64,000 nucleotides of DNA, taken from Zingiber officinale. Taxonomy: Eukaryota > Streptophyta > Magnoliopsida > Zingiberales > Zingiberaceae. Numbering within the stretch: position 1 is the stretch's first letter; each line of letters opens with the position of its first letter. A program made the translations under genes and the position numbers. The notes beneath the pieces were generated by a model. It was not told the origin of the DNA. It made no database searches and saw nothing but the letters and a program-made list of their open reading frames with translations. Location of the stretch: the NCBI RefSeq assembly GCF_018446385.1, contig NC_055996.1, positions 127,520,532 through 127,584,531 of the forward strand. Direction: 5' to 3'. This document shows positions 23,301 through 35,557 of this stretch, one piece after another.

Positions 23301-24147
23301 CTAGCAGCTGTGACTTCAGCAAAGACCACCCATGCCTGGCCTCTAAGCTTTGGTGTCTTCAAGGCTACAACATCCAAAATTCTTCCATATTGTGAAAATA
23401 AAGCATAGAGAGACCGTTTCAATTCTGTACCACAGAAAACCAGGACAATCCAGTAAGGAAGAATATAATCAAATTCCTTAATTACTCCCAAATTCACAAA
23501 TCCAAGCAATGGAGTTGCACCTATGAACTAGAAGTTTTGTTTGATTTTAATTCTTATATTTTCCTATGAAATTACCTGATACAGGAAATGAATACAGAAA
23601 ATAACAAGTTAGTGTATACATTCAACGTACATTCATCCATATCATCACAACTGAATAGATCTGTGAAACACAGCTAGTGTACATATGACTGACAAACTAC
23701 AGATCTCCAGAACTATTCTATCCATGGCATGTCATTTTGGTTCCTCAAGCCTACCAATATTAAATACAATTAAACTCCAAGTGAAAAAGTACACTACAAC
23801 GATAATATATTCATAGCCAACTTTTCCTTCATTACTTTCTTCAATGCGAAGCAGACAAAATTTTAGATTCAACTTTATTCCCTAAATAGATATGAAATAC
23901 TAATCCTCTCGAAAAACATAAAAAAAAGGCCATTACATGATGCAATTTAGGTCAGAGATTATTAAGGCCCAACAGAGTTCTGTTTCCCAAAAGACAGAAG
24001 AATTTCATAAACTTCCACCAGCAAAACAAAACCCCAAACCGAAGAACTTATACGTTGTCGATGCACGAACTAACCTTCTTTCTTGACCTTCTCATTCAGA
24101 TTGTTGATGTAAATAGTTTGATTAGGGGGGATATCGCCTGAAAGCAT
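17383..24147 (-). CDS. U2B'': U2 small nuclear ribonucleoprotein B'' (five coding exons)
   Basis: Coding exons, in minus-strand order: 24075-24147, 23252-23424, 21397-21490, 19448-19512, 17383-17670; all introns are GT-AG and the phases join, giving 230 residues, the usual plant length (about 230). The start [20 protein letters not shown] is the canonical family N-terminus. RRM1 (about residues 10-88) has RNP2 IYINNL and RNP1 RGQAWVVF. A Lys/Glu-rich linker ([23 protein letters not shown]) follows, then RRM2 (about 155-230) with RNP2 LFIQNL and RNP1 GIAFVEF, ending AITYAKK. The protein binds stem-loop IV of U2 snRNA with U2A' in the nucleus and acts in branch-site recognition. The close relative U1A is less likely because plant U1A is longer in the linker. 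No break is seen. The introns have been enlarged by transposons (see the elements at 18776, 19986 and 21536). Confidence 0.93.
18776..18993 (-). mobile_element. tRNA-derived SINE (not the Au family)
   Basis: Flanked by a perfect 10-bp duplication GTTCTTATAG (18766-18775 and 18994-19003). Read on the minus strand it has an A-box-like GGCTAGCGCAGTT and a B-box-like GGGTCGATTCC about 38 bp later, followed by a tRNA-unrelated body. It lies in intron 4 of the U2B'' gene, in the same orientation as the gene. Confidence 0.82.
19369..19391. repeat. (GTG)n microsatellite
   Basis: A short run of GTG/GTT triplets in U2B'' intron 4, 57 bp from exon 4. Confidence 0.8.
19986..20534. mobile_element. hAT-type MITE (549 bp)
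   Basis: Flanked by a perfect 8-bp target duplication TCAATGAG (19978-19985 and 20535-20542). Terminal inverted repeats are TAGAGATGGCAATGGGT on the left and, read inward from the right end, TAGGGATGACAATGGGT. 8-bp duplications with TA(G)-starting inverted repeats mark hAT non-autonomous elements. There is no coding sequence. It lies in intron 3 of U2B''. Confidence 0.88.
21536..23093. mobile_element. MULE-like non-autonomous element (1558 bp)
   Basis: Ends are TGGCTAATTGTTGAA and, read inward from the right, GGGTTGATTGCTGAA. The flanks carry a 9-bp near-duplication, AATTCTTCA (21527-21535) and AATTCTTAA (23094-23102). The inverted similarity continues for over 100 bp through TATCACATACTTTG-type and GTTTTAACAAA-type motifs, which are also repeated within each end. 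9-bp duplications and longer inverted ends point to the Mutator superfamily, but no transposase is present. It sits in U2B'' intron 2, with its left edge only 45 bp from the 3' splice site of exon 3, and holds an Au SINE. Confidence 0.7.
21901..22058 (+). mobile_element. Au-type SINE, copy 1
   Basis: Begins GCGCCTTGGCGCAACGGTAA (A box), has B box GGGTTCGAATCC, then the Au body with TCTTGCAAAAAGCGGGTAAGG and GGGAGCTTCGTGCACCGG, ending in a T run. Flanked by a 21-bp target duplication (21880-21900 and 22059-22079) matching at 20 of 21 positions, so it is relatively young. It is nested inside the MULE-like element. Confidence 0.93.
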
Positions 24148-24480
24148 CGCCGCAATCGCAAGAGCGAGACAAAGTGTCGGTGGTGCCCTATCGACTCACA
24201 TAAAACCTCCTTGATGATGTACAAGATGTCCTTGACCGTTCGTTACAGTGGGGCCTTTACATGAACGGCCACGATCGACCCTTAGTCGTAAACAATACAG
24301 ATAGAGCAACTCGAGAGCTGCCTCTCCTCGCGATTCTTTCTCCCATGGCGATTCGAATCATCGCATTCCAGTTATGATCAGGAGCAGAACAAAACCAGAC
24401 GCGGAAACACAATCCATCCGCAAAAAGAGTCTTTTGTTCAAATTGTGGGGGTCGATGATCATGCATCAGTTAATATTGTG
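24148..24480 (-). promoter_or_regulatory. Probable 5' leader and promoter of U2B''
   Basis: The GC-balanced segment upstream of the start codon presumably contains the leader and promoter. No clear TATA box was identified. Assigned by position only. Confidence 0.4.
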
Positions 24481-25270
24481 ATAAAAGAATCAGTTAATAT
24501 TGTGATAAAAAAAGAATATGTTCGCCCCAACGTTCTTGTCAGAGGAGATAAATTATGAGCGACTACTGATCGTATTTGGAATAATGCCTAATATATAAGG
24601 GAGATATTAACCTTGATTTTATCGAGATTCAAACCCCATATCTAATTATGACAATATCTCATGCGTTAATTACTAGATTCATCCGAGGAGACGAATTCCT
24701 TATTGTGGGAGTTGTATTATCTGTGAGATGATTGGAGATCGAACTCATCCTCTTGAATCATGTTTTTTCTGATTGATTCACGACCACTTGTTCTTAAGTT
24801 TGGTTTCTCTGCAGAACTGATTCTTTTAATTGAATAAAAAATTGAGTGTAAAAATTGACTTGCAAGTAAAAAAAAAAAAACTGAGATCTAACAAGTTGCT
24901 TTCCCATTAAATGATATTGCACTTGTCAGATTATTTTATAGCCTCCCAATTGCGCATGCATGCTCACATGCTGATACTACAGAGATTATAGAACATTAAC
25001 CATGTTAGGTGGAATCTGCAGCCATCTCATCATATTTCTTGGATCTGTCTTGGACTCTTGAGTCCTTTTTTTTCCCTTGGTTCATGTTCTTGTATCCTTG
25101 TTCTTCCAAGATAATATTCTTCTTCTTCCAGTTTGTAGGGCAGAAAAAAGTTTCGACCTTGAAGCTTCCACTAAACCAAATTCCATTTGTCATCATGTGC
25201 AACTAGAGTGTGATGAAAGAGACAGTAGAGCGAGATTGCGATAACAGAGACAAGGACAAAGATCAAAACT
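24481..25270. other. Intergenic between U2B'' and the DUF688-type gene
   Basis: AT-rich, no gene seen. The part next to 25270 likely holds the 3' untranslated region of the minus-strand gene at 25478-26053. Confidence 0.5.
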
Positions 25271-25477
25271 TCACAAAAAGGACTCGAGACAGCGAGCTAT
25301 GAAACGCAGACCAACAAAATCTGATTTTATTCTTAAATACTTTCACAAACACGCCATCGTTACTATTACACTCACAATTTCTCTTCTTTGGCAGATGAGA
25401 GCCAAGAGATGCCTTTTCCCCCAAATCTTGTAAGCGCTTAGCGGAGATCACAAGCTGTTGATCTCCGATCGCCAACT

Positions 25478-26053
25478 CTAGTGGACACCGCCGCGAGTAG
25501 ATCCACGTCTGACCATCGCGAGCAAGGCATTCTTCACCGGGACGTCGGGGCGGCGCCCGCCGATGGAGAAGCACAGGTTCGAGGAGGGCGGCACGCCGTA
25601 CTCGTCGTCGGAGTCCGGGTGAGAGAAATAGGACGGCGTCATAGGATTGCTAGAGCGTCCGGCGGAGGAATGCGAGGAGGAAGATGCGGAGGAGGATAGG
25701 GAGGAGGAAGGAGAAATGTGGGCCTTACGGAAGCTGAGCTTGGGGAGTACGGCGTGGATGAATCTGGACTTGGACGGCTTCTCATCGACGAGCTTGCTCC
25801 CGGTGCGGTTGAAGTAGGAAGGGGGAGGAGTGAGGGGAGGGAGGGCGGCGGCGGAGCTGGTGTGCTTGGGGGTTCCGGGCTGGGACTCCCATAGGAAGGG
25901 GACGGCCCCGGAGGCGACGCCGTAGTAAAGAACTCGGAAGGAAGGGTTTCCGGCCGAGTCGTGCTTGGAGAGGAGCCTGGAGCAGAGATCGTCGTCATGG
26001 ATCTTGATTTGGAGGCGTGAAGCGGGGAGATCTGAGCCGCCGCCGGAGAGCAT
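25478..26053 (-). CDS. DUF688-type plant protein of unknown function
   Basis: A single-exon frame of 191 residues in a GC-rich island (with a strongly GC-biased third position unlike its flanks). The key block AVPFLWESQPGTPK at about residues 51-64 matches the VPF.WE..PG.PK signature of plant DUF688 proteins. An N-terminal block (SRLQIKIHDDDLCSRLL) precedes it. A Ser-rich stretch (about 115-135) and a C-terminal block PVKNALLAMVRR complete the pattern. No signal peptide, membrane segment or catalytic motif is seen. The Met at 26053 is the first in a frame that fits the conserved N-terminus; an overlapping frame starting at 26073 is a Pro/Ser-rich shadow. Biochemical function is unknown. Confidence 0.8.
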   Translation of the reverse strand: MLSGGGSDLPASRLQIKIHDDDLCSRLLSKHDSAGNPSFRVLYYGVASGAVPFLWESQPGTPKHTSSAAALPPLTPPPSYFNRTGSKLVDEKPSKSRFIHAVLPKLSFRKAHISPSSSLSSSASSSSHSSAGRSSNPMTPSYFSHPDSDDEYGVPPSSNLCFSIGGRRPDVPVKNALLAMVRRGSTRGGVH

Positions 26054-27977
26054 CTCTGGGAGTGGGAGAGCAAAACAGAGCGAGGTGGTGGAGAATGAAC
26101 TGAACGCAGTAGCAGCGTCGCCTTCTAAATGCCCTGAATTTGATAATAAACTAATAAAGGGATTCTCGTTATGATTTTTTATTCGTATATAATTAAGTCT
26201 GCATGGAATCTTCTTGCAAAGAAAATTGCATTTCAGCCCTAGATTTTTATTAAGGTTTTCTTAAAACACCATTATATTCTGAGAGACCTCGAAAATATGC
26301 TGTAGCACTTGCTTAGCACATGATCATTTTATAAACTAGTAATATAAGTATCTAACGAGGGGTTAATTAATAATCATTGTAACATTTAAAAGCTTTTGTA
26401 CATCACAACATTTTTTTAGTGTCAATTTTTTTTTATTAATCTCATTGATCTAAGTTTCATAAATCTCAACTACTGCTAGAAAGTGTCTAATTAACTAATA
26501 TCTAAGTAATTATATATTGTTAAAAAATATAGTGTCCTTTAATATATTCCAAAATTATACATACAGCTTCCCTCAACAATATGATATCATTGGCTTTCAC
26601 TTTAATTTCTTCCTGACTGACTTTGTAGGCATTTTAATTTGTTAGGTACACTCTGCAGCTCAATAGCATCCATGCTGTTGAAGTGACATTTTCAATTAGA
26701 AATAGATCGTCTTTTCTCTAATTCGTCTCTAAAATATTCGTATTTAAATTCTTCCTTTATAATCGAAATCATTCAATGAGTTAATTATTGGTGCCAAATT
26801 GAATGAATAGTATGATACAATCAATGCCACTTCACTGTTTTTAGCTTTCCATTCAGACAATCCCTCCCTTCCCTTCTTTAGACGCAGATTCAATTATGCG
26901 AGTCACCTTACGTACTACCACTTCCGACTTGAGAAAGATTCCACCTTTTTGCTACAACTTCCGACTTGAGAAAGAATTTGTTTTTCTGATCGCTAATTTA
27001 CACCTTACGACTTCTATGCGATTCGAGGCTTATGCGCTCGAAACATTTCCGAGTTTGGCGATGACTCAATTATAACACAAAAAAGCAGCAATTGAAGGAC
27101 TTATCTGAATTCAATTTTAGCACAGCGATCTTTTAAGGCAACAGTAGCAGGGTGTGTTTTTTTTTTTTTTGAATTATCAAAATGATATTCCATTTTGATT
27201 TTTTTTATCAAAAGGTTCGTGCACGATTAGCTAATTATCTTGTATTGTACAGTCGGACCTATTCACATTATTACCCCTATCTAATTTTTCCTTGGTGTAA
27301 CAGTTCGCAGTTACTATAACTATATATACATAGCAGCTACGGTCTACACCATGAAAATAAAATAAAATAAAATAAAATTATTTAGAGCATATTGATTTAA
27401 ACTATTTTTTCGAGTCAATCTAGTCATTATAGATTATACCAGTAACTATTTGTAGATATTTGAATAAATTTTGATTTAATATATTATGCCTCGCGTGGTT
27501 TAATTCGAGTTAAATATTATAATTTTTCAAAGTTTAAGGTTTAAGATTTATATTGTAACGATTATGAAATCATAACTGCTATAATTACATGATAGTTTAG
27601 TTGTAATAACTATGAAATCGTAGTTGGTACACACCCTAGCTAGATTTTGAAATGTTGTAATTTTTAACTCGTGTTGAACTCAAGATGCACGATATATCAA
27701 ATCGAAATTCGCTTAGATATCTACAATGAATTACGGGGTGAAACTCATAACAATTCGATTTCAAACTAAAAAAAAATCATTTAAATCTGTTTTGAAGGTT
27801 TCAAATAATTTTAATATTAATTTTTTTTATCTTGTAATAATTATGAAATCATAGTCATTACAACGTAGCTATGAAATCATAATAGTTATACAATTGTAAT
27901 AATTACATATTCATAATTGCTATAACATGCCGAAAAAATAGTAAAAAGACAATAATATGAATATAGTGGAGAATAAT
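26054..27977. other. Intergenic between the DUF688-type gene and the CACTA element
   Basis: AT-rich, with an (AAAAT)n run at 27354-27377 and several copies of a TGTAATAATTATGAAATCATAG-like motif between 27550 and 27920 in both orientations. These may be remnants of a small inverted-repeat element, but ends could not be defined. No gene seen. Confidence 0.5.
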
Positions 27978-29705
27978 CACTACAAGAATATATGCTTTTA
28001 ATGACATTTAAAAGTGTCATCATATACTATTTATACTGACACTTTTGATATAGTGACATTAAGTCAAAATATCCTCTATAGTGATGTCGTCTAAAGCCTT
28101 ATGACATTTCCTAGTGCCACTATAGTATAAAAATAGTCACACCACTAATGTCATGAATAATTGTTATAGTGACAAAAAAAATGTCACTATAAGATTTGTA
28201 ATGATATTTATGCATGTCTGGTTATTATAGTAATAATGATAAATTTATATGTCCTTTAAAATCATTTAGCAGGACAACTATAAGTGTCTTGTATTTTATT
28301 TATAGTGACAATAAAAAATGTCACTAATGATAGTTTATAAGGTTAATTTAAAATGTCTCATTATGTAATTTGTAGTGACACTTACAAATGTCTTCTACAT
28401 TAATCTATAAGGTCATTAAAATTATCATTAATAGTTATTTATGATGACTTTTTGAAATGTCTCCATGGTGTTTTACAATGACATTTTCTTGTACATGATT
28501 TGATGTTCTATTGTTACATAAAAAATGTCATATATTATAAAATATGTTATCCATTTTCAATATTTTCATAATAAAATATTCACGCATATAACAAATTAAC
28601 ATAAATACAAATAAAAAAGTTTAAAATAGAAGTTAAAGTGCTAATCAATAATTGTCATTAATTTTGTAATCCGCAAGGGTGATAAGTCTGTCACCTCAAA
28701 AAATAGATATCATATACCAATTACAACTATACCCAATGTATTTAGTTTAAGAACTAACAAAAAATTAAGTCTCGTAAAGAAAAATATAACCAAACTTGTG
28801 GTGCATCTTCATTCTTCAACCATCACATCTTAAACAAAATCCAATATTCTTCACCTACAATACAAATTCCTATATTTGTGTAAATAAAATAAAATTAAAG
28901 AAGCATAAAATAAAGAGATTAAAATTCAATTTGAACTAGTGAATATTTTACCAAATGATAAACTAGGGAAGCTCCACAACATCAAATATAATTGTTTTAA
29001 AAAGACACTAACATTTACCTTGCTATTGTGCCACAAAACTCCAAATGTACTTAGTGGAGAAGTCTTCTTCATTAACTGTCAATTGCAAATATAATTGATA
29101 TTAGTTTAAAAAAACACTAACATGATAGACATATACAATAAATAGTAATTAATTAAAAAGTTACATATCATACCAGATAACAAGGCCAAGCTATCATTCC
29201 TCCAAGTGCATCCTTAAACCTTTATAAAAGATCATATGGTCTAATCAAGCACTCTTCTCATTCTAGGACAACTAAAACTTGTATTTCACACCAATTTGGT
29301 CTCAACACCTGACTTCCTACTTCAATATTCTAGTCCATGCTACGAACAACCCCTTTTTCCACAATTTCCGTAGAATCAAATAGACTTTTTATCAAGATAA
29401 AACATCCAATCTGGCAATGCAAAAAGAGAAGGATGTAATGAAAACAAATATGGCGTACCATCAACAACAACAATTATGCTAAATAAGATTATACATTATC
29501 ACTCAATTTAACTGAATTCTCAACTTCTCACAATAAGCAGCAATACAAAGAATGAATTAATTGCAAGAACTCAAATGCATACAAGAAATCAATAAATGAC
29601 TAACTCAAGATAATTATAATCTCACACAAAACATAGCTCACAAGAAAGCAACTCCAACCTTTATGGCTGCAAAGTGCTTATGTTACATCCAATTAGAGCT
29701 ACAAT

Positions 29706-29707
<2 letters not shown>

Positions 29708-29749
<42 letters not shown>
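29708..29749. repeat. (AT)n microsatellite
   Basis: About 21 TA repeats inside the CACTA element. Confidence 0.95.
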
Positions 29750-29751
<2 letters not shown>

Positions 29752-30329
29752 AGCTACAAAGTGCTTTATATTTAAAATCTTAACATTGATAGTTGTGGAC
29801 GTGACACCACACCCATCCTTCTCTCTTCAAGAAATCTGACGTGCAAATGAAATATTAAAGGGATACAAACAAGTGAATTGGCAAAGGAGCAGAAGGAAAA
29901 TTTTGAATAAAATGAACAAGCTCAAAAAATCTCACCAAAAATGTAGCTTATAAGAAATCAATAAATGGCTAACTCAAGATAACTATAATCTCACAAAAAA
30001 CATAGCTTACAAGAAAGCAAACTCCAATTCATTATGGCACATCAAACAATAAATAATATCAAAATAAACAACGAAAAACCATTCATGCATCTAACTTTTA
30101 TTCTTAACCCAAAAAGACCATGCCGAATCAATAAAGTACTAACTCAATATAATAATAAAGTAATAAAATTAGAAAAAGGCTTTTCCCTTAGAGATAAACT
30201 AACGGGGTCATAAAGTAATGGACTACTAGATGTTGTGTGTTGTATTGCAAATCTTTGATTCTAACATTACAATGTCTTGGCCTTGCTTTCTAACTTGCTC
30301 ATCCATTTTTTTCTAACTTTGTCTTTTGC

Positions 30330-30865
30330 TCCATCACTATTCGGTTGCATGTACTATGACTTGGAACTTCTTCCCATAAATCAGATGGGTTTATACCATC
30401 ACCAAACATACGTACTCGGTCTGGTCTATTTGGTCCAATGATTTGACAAATATGTCTTTTTGACCAACTTGATCGTCCTCATCTTCAGGAAATTGATTTT
30501 CTAGTTCTTTCATTGTAGCCTTTACCAAAAAATCAAAAGTCATAATTTATACATAGTGATTATGAAAGCAAATATCTTTGAAAGTAATATAGTTGAAGTT
30601 TATAATGCAACTTACCGATTTTTCTGCCACAATGTTGCTTGAGGGGCTTCGATTAGCATGAGTGAAGCAAACATGGAATAATTCAACTCGTGATGGAGAT
30701 TGCCCCTTTTCTTTTCTCTAAAATTACAATTGGTTAAAAGTTTGTAGATTCTAATGCATGTACAATTATAAGATTAATAAGATAAATTATCAATTTTTGT
30801 TGTACTTGAGCGAAAGATCTTCTTCTAGATGTCTGATTCATTATCTTATGCTTCCGAGCAATCTT
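30330..30865 (-). pseudogene. CACTA transposase (Transposase_24 / Ptta-En-Spm) remnant
   Basis: Minus-strand exon-like blocks: about 30806-30865 encodes KIARKHKIMNQTSRRRSFAQ; 30616-30717 encodes REKKRGQ-like then SPSRVELFHVCFTHAN with consistent GT and AG borders; about 30330-30535 encodes MKELENQFPED and then, in another frame, IIGPNRPDRVRMFGDGINP plus SDLW. These match the conserved blocks of the plant En/Spm transposase-associated family (N.A......GRKSFA; P.R.ELF..TH; GP.RPGRVRM.G.GV.PSDLW). The last block has a frame change between its two halves, and there is a stop upstream of the first block, so the gene is dead. Confidence 0.8.
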
Positions 30866-32709
30866 ATTTTTTTCACTTTATTCCTAATATATTAAATTCA
30901 AATTGATACACAATACAAAAGTCAAAATGAAAATTTTTCTAAACAAATAAAATATTATATAGATGAGATAGGTATTGTGATGAATGGGTATTATAGTTTA
31001 TGTGTTCATCTTAATATGGTTGGTGCAGGTATTGTTACATTTAGAAAAGTTATGCTACACATAAATGAGATAGAATAAGCACCAAAGAAATCATGGCAGC
31101 AAAATTTTCAGTTGTATATGCCAACACACACATATTATAATTAAAAATTACAAATACCATCATACAATAAATAAGAATTACATACAGTGATTACCATAAT
31201 TGCTTCACAAATCAGAGACAAAATAAGAAAAAGCCTGAGAAGCTTACTTGGGAAACTGCTATTGTATTGTTGCTGGTGAACTTTTGTGTCAATGAACCTT
31301 AAAGTAAAATCCACTCTTTCTTCAAAATCAAGAAAAACCTATATTTGATCACATAAATTGCTCAGACTACTTTAATATGCTAATCAGCAATGTTAGCACT
31401 CATTCATTATCAAGAAGGCAATAATGGAAATTTTATGTTTCTTTTTCTCTACAAATTGTAAGAACAAAGATTAAAATAAGTGTATATGATTAAGAACACT
31501 AAGTTGCATCAGACATTGTCCTAGTAAGATAAATATCGAGGAAGAACTCTCTCAAAAACACTTCCCTTTTAGTCTTCTTACAATCTCATGGTAAAGCACC
31601 CCTACCTAAACACACCCACAAATGACAATGAATAAGGTTCTTGTTCTCTGTCCCTCCCAACTGTTAAAAGAAAAAAATTTACTAACAAATATGACTAAGA
31701 ATTTAACAATAAAATAACTTGATCCAAAAAAAAAATAACTAAGACCGTAAATGTTTGGTTCATTTTAGCCCTATATGTGACTGATCTCATTAACATAGAG
31801 ATAAATTCCAACCACAGTTTCCACAAACAAATGGAAATGCAGTGAGAAATCGTAAAGTAGTTTTTTTGAACTCCTAGACACATGAATAATTATTTCAGTT
31901 CCTGTAATCTGCAAACTTGAGACGTGATACAGAATGTAAAGAGAAATGGCAAATGATAAGGATAAATGATTATGAACAATGACTTCATTAAAAGAGACAG
32001 AACGCGAGGAGGAGAAAGAGAACCTGGGAAGATGTCGAAGGGCACAAGGCTAGTGGGTGTTTGTTGCCTAAGGGACAAGGAGAGGACATGTGTATCGAAG
32101 CAAGATGGTTGTCCAGTGGAAAATAGTGGTTTCACAGAAATCACCAAAATCAACATGAAATCAACCTCTTTACCACTTGAAATCACATAAATCAACAAGA
32201 AAATCTTTAAAAGAAACAGAGCACACAGAAATTTGCAACCTAGGGCTTCCGATCACGAGACCGTGGAAGAGGAAAGAATAAGGACCTCGGCGTGACAAAC
32301 GACGGGGCAGGCAGTGGACAGACGGCGAGGCAGACGGAGGGACAGATGGCGGGGCAGACGGAGGGGCAGATGGCACTAGTGGGAGATGGTGCAAAAGGAT
32401 GTCGAGGGTGGGCGGAAGGTTGCGCATGGACGATCGACGATATTTGTTGAGGGAGAAAAGAAAAATTAGGGATGTAGAGGCGGGGCGAGTGATTTTATTG
32501 GAGAGAGTGAGGAAAAAAATTTGGTGCGAGTTGGAAAATTTATTATTTTTTATGACATTCATTAAAAATGTCATAATAATATATCTAATTAGATTTTTAT
32601 TTTATTATTTTTTGTATTTTTAATCAATGTCATGGTATGTATAAATCAATGACATTTTTAAACAAATGTCATTAAGAAAATGTCAGGAAAACTATTTTTT
32701 CTTGTAGTG

Positions 32710-33940
32710 AATAACTTATTCATATAATTCACATGTTTAACCACCTAGTTATTTATATAAAAGTAAATTAGAAAATCGTAAAAGAGAGTATTTAATTATG
32801 AAGGTCATTATAATCCAATTTAATTGAGTTGATGGATGATGCTAGTTAGACAAAGCGCAAATGTAAGTAGAATATGACCATCAAAGAGTCTCGACCATCA
32901 AAGAGTCTCTAGTTTGAATTATATTTTGTAAAATAATATACGAAAAATATTTTGTATTTGGACAACTTAAAATCTGTTGTCTATTCATATTTGTTTGAGT
33001 CCTTTCAAAATAGACAGTTCACTAGTATATAATAATATTATTATCATTAAATATGGTTATATGAGAGTTAAATTCGGACTAATAGGTGAGTATCTGTCCT
33101 CTCGACGTAATATTCAATCGTTCAAAACTAGTGACTATTCCTAATTTATCTTTTTAGTTGGGATGAATTGATAGAGATAAATGAGTCATCTATTACCAAC
33201 GTATTTAATTGAGACCCAAAAAAATATTTTAGCACATTATTTTTAGACTTGTAAGAATAAACTTGAGTAAAGTGTTTAAAAATTTAGCAAAAAGCCTTTA
33301 TGAAAATGATTTATTTATTTGTTTTTATCACGTGAGTATAAAAAATTGAAGTTTCTAAAACGAATTTTTCTAATCGGGAATTCAATTTGTCCTAACCGAT
33401 TAATTTGAGGACAATCCGACTCCACATTTCTCTCACCAACTTAATCTCAAAAGTATCGAAAATTCAATCACCATAAAATTGAATTTGATTATTTAAAAAT
33501 AAACTCAGCTTCCTATCACCGGTCTTCTATTCATACAACAATTTCAGTCCGTCTCCTTTCAATGATACGATAGTTAAAACATAAGACATTATTATACGAA
33601 ATTTTAAGATCGAAATTTAACATTTGAATATACTTTTCTCTATGTCTTAATCATCTACGTTAATAGTCACTAATAATTTATTTTTTTCATATTAATCTAA
33701 AATAGATTAATGTAAACACTAGGAGAACAAATTATTTTTTACCATGTAAAATAATTTCAGACCGATTACCGGCAACAGAATATCATGGTTAGTCCTAGAA
33801 TTCGAAATTCAGTTAGATGTATTGCGGAGGATTAACTAAAGGCTTAATTCCTGCTGCCACCTAAATAAAAAATAATAATAAAATAATAAAATAAAACCAT
33901 TTCTGACCCGCAGTGATCACCACCCGAATGTGTACTCGTA
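32710..33940. other. Intergenic upstream of the DRG gene
   Basis: AT-rich, no gene or repeat ends recognised. Confidence 0.5.
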
Positions 33941-34194
33941 CTGTGATTGCACACAACACGAAGGGCCCGAAGTGCAGCGGGTGCTCGACACATGTGCATC
34001 AGTCTGCAGACTTTTAAAAGAGATTACCCTTCGGTTCCCTACGTTTCCAAGTTTCCACTTGAGAGGCGGTTCGGGGCGGCAGCGGTCAACATCCATCTGT
34101 TGATTCCTCGCTACGCTCGGCCTCCGCCTACACATCCGGCGATCTCCTTCTAGGGTTTGTTGTCTTCTTTCATCTCCTTTTCTTTTTGCCTTTG
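33941..34194 (+). promoter_or_regulatory. DRG promoter edge and probable 5' leader exon
   Basis: A GC-richer island with a telo-box TAGGGTTT at 34151-34158, an element typical of promoters and leaders of translation-related plant genes. The sequence TTTTTGCCTTTG followed by GTATGT gives a good 5' splice site at 34195. A matching 3' splice site (TCTAGCAG) ends at 35536, 21 bp before the DRG start codon. I infer a non-coding first exon ending at 34194. Confidence 0.55.
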
Positions 34195-35557
34195 GTATGT
34201 AATTTTTCTTGTCATCTTCTGCCATTTCCATTTTGAGCCGATGTGCCCATCTGATGGGCATCCTGTCAAATTCTGGAACAACATGTCGTGGAATTCACAG
34301 GATAGTTTTTGATCTTGGTGTTGTGATTCTAAAATTCGGTCCATGCCTTTTGTTTTATGTCGAATTGTGGAACCTGTTAATTAGGAGAAAATGAAGCTTC
34401 AACTTTTTTGTGCTACCCTTGTAAGAGTGCATCTTGTAACATAAATGTATTTATTTATTTCTGATTGGATATCAATAATTATCAATTTGTTCAGATGTAG
34501 CGAATAGTTGGGTGGCTATCACCTGGGCAGATGATCCTTTCTCGAAGTGGACCAATTTTCTCTGTAAGAGAATGTCATGTGTCATGTAGTGAACTAGAGA
34601 TGAAGCTACGTGATTTGCATATGTTGGAGAATCGGATATAGCAGAGCTAAGATTAATATCATGTCATTAAATTATGCCAACTTCTCTATCATTCTGACTT
34701 CTGAGCACTACTACTGTGGCCAGCTGCTGCATTGTCATGTACAAAAAATTGGGATTTGTATATTCCATCATTGAGAGTTCAATAATTTAAATTAGTTGAA
34801 GGTGTTAGCTTGCTCAATTGGTCAGGGCTTTGGAAGTCATTGTTGATTTTGGAATCTCCTGTCATCTATGTATAACTATTGTTTTGTGGCTCTGGCTCTA
34901 ATTTCTCAGAAAATAGTTTAAATGGGCTTGTTTCCTGAATTTTTCCAGTGGAGTAGCTCTTGATTATAGCAGGAACCTATCCTCATTGTCAATCTTATTA
35001 GTTTATTGTTGTAAGTACTCAAATCTTCACCATTAAGACGCTCAATGCTCTAGAAGCTTGATAATAGTTACCTTAGCATTTCTGATAAGTCTAATAAAAA
35101 CAACCAAGGCTGGTGCCATGCCTTTATTTGTTGCTAGTGACATTCTTTTGTTCAAATGGTTCATTTCCTAAATTTTGAGCCTAAATTTTTTTTATTCTTA
35201 AGGACCTTTCTACCTCTTCTCAATTTTACTTTTTTTTTGCATTTCTATTTTCATTTTTCCCCAGTAGACAGGATCTACCTGATATTGTAGAGCAGTTAGA
35301 GACCGTTGGAGACATTCAAACTTACACACCTTTATTTTCATGATGAATTGAATGAAACAAGCTGTCATTTAAGGCATAATAATTCTTTGGAATGATCATT
35401 TCTGTGATTCTTTAGTTATGTGTCTGAGAAAGAGAGAGAGGATCAATCCTTTAATTGTTTCTTTTAATATCATCACATTGGATGCATTATATGCATATTC
35501 CCTGTTAATATCAATGATATTTCCTTTTCTAGCAGGTTTATTTGATATTCTATAGAG

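Larger units (their letters stand above)
27978..32709 (-). mobile_element. CACTA (En/Spm) DNA transposon, decayed
   Basis: Perfect 11-bp terminal inverted repeats CACTACAAGAA (27978-27988) and TTCTTGTAGTG (32699-32709), flanked by the 3-bp duplication AAT. Subterminal regions carry many copies of GTGACATTT/AAATGTCAC-like motifs in both orientations, the usual transposase-binding arrangement. A minus-strand transposase remnant lies at 30330-30865. At 4732 bp it is short of a full autonomous element. It also contains an (AT)n run at 29708-29749 and a GC-rich patch at 32240-32420 that would be the upstream end of the minus-strand transcript. Confidence 0.92.

Noticed and set aside
27290-27640. 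Possible MITE with GGTGTAAC / GTACACACC ends
   Set aside because: The inverted similarity is patchy and no target duplication was found.
32170-32574. 134-residue minus-strand frame in the CACTA right end
   Set aside because: Ser/Pro-rich, formed from short GC-rich repeats; no similarity to transposase. Treated as the upstream region of the dead transposase.
33917-34261. 114-residue minus-strand frame over the DRG leader
   Set aside because: No recognisable similarity, and the region is better explained as the DRG promoter and leader exon.
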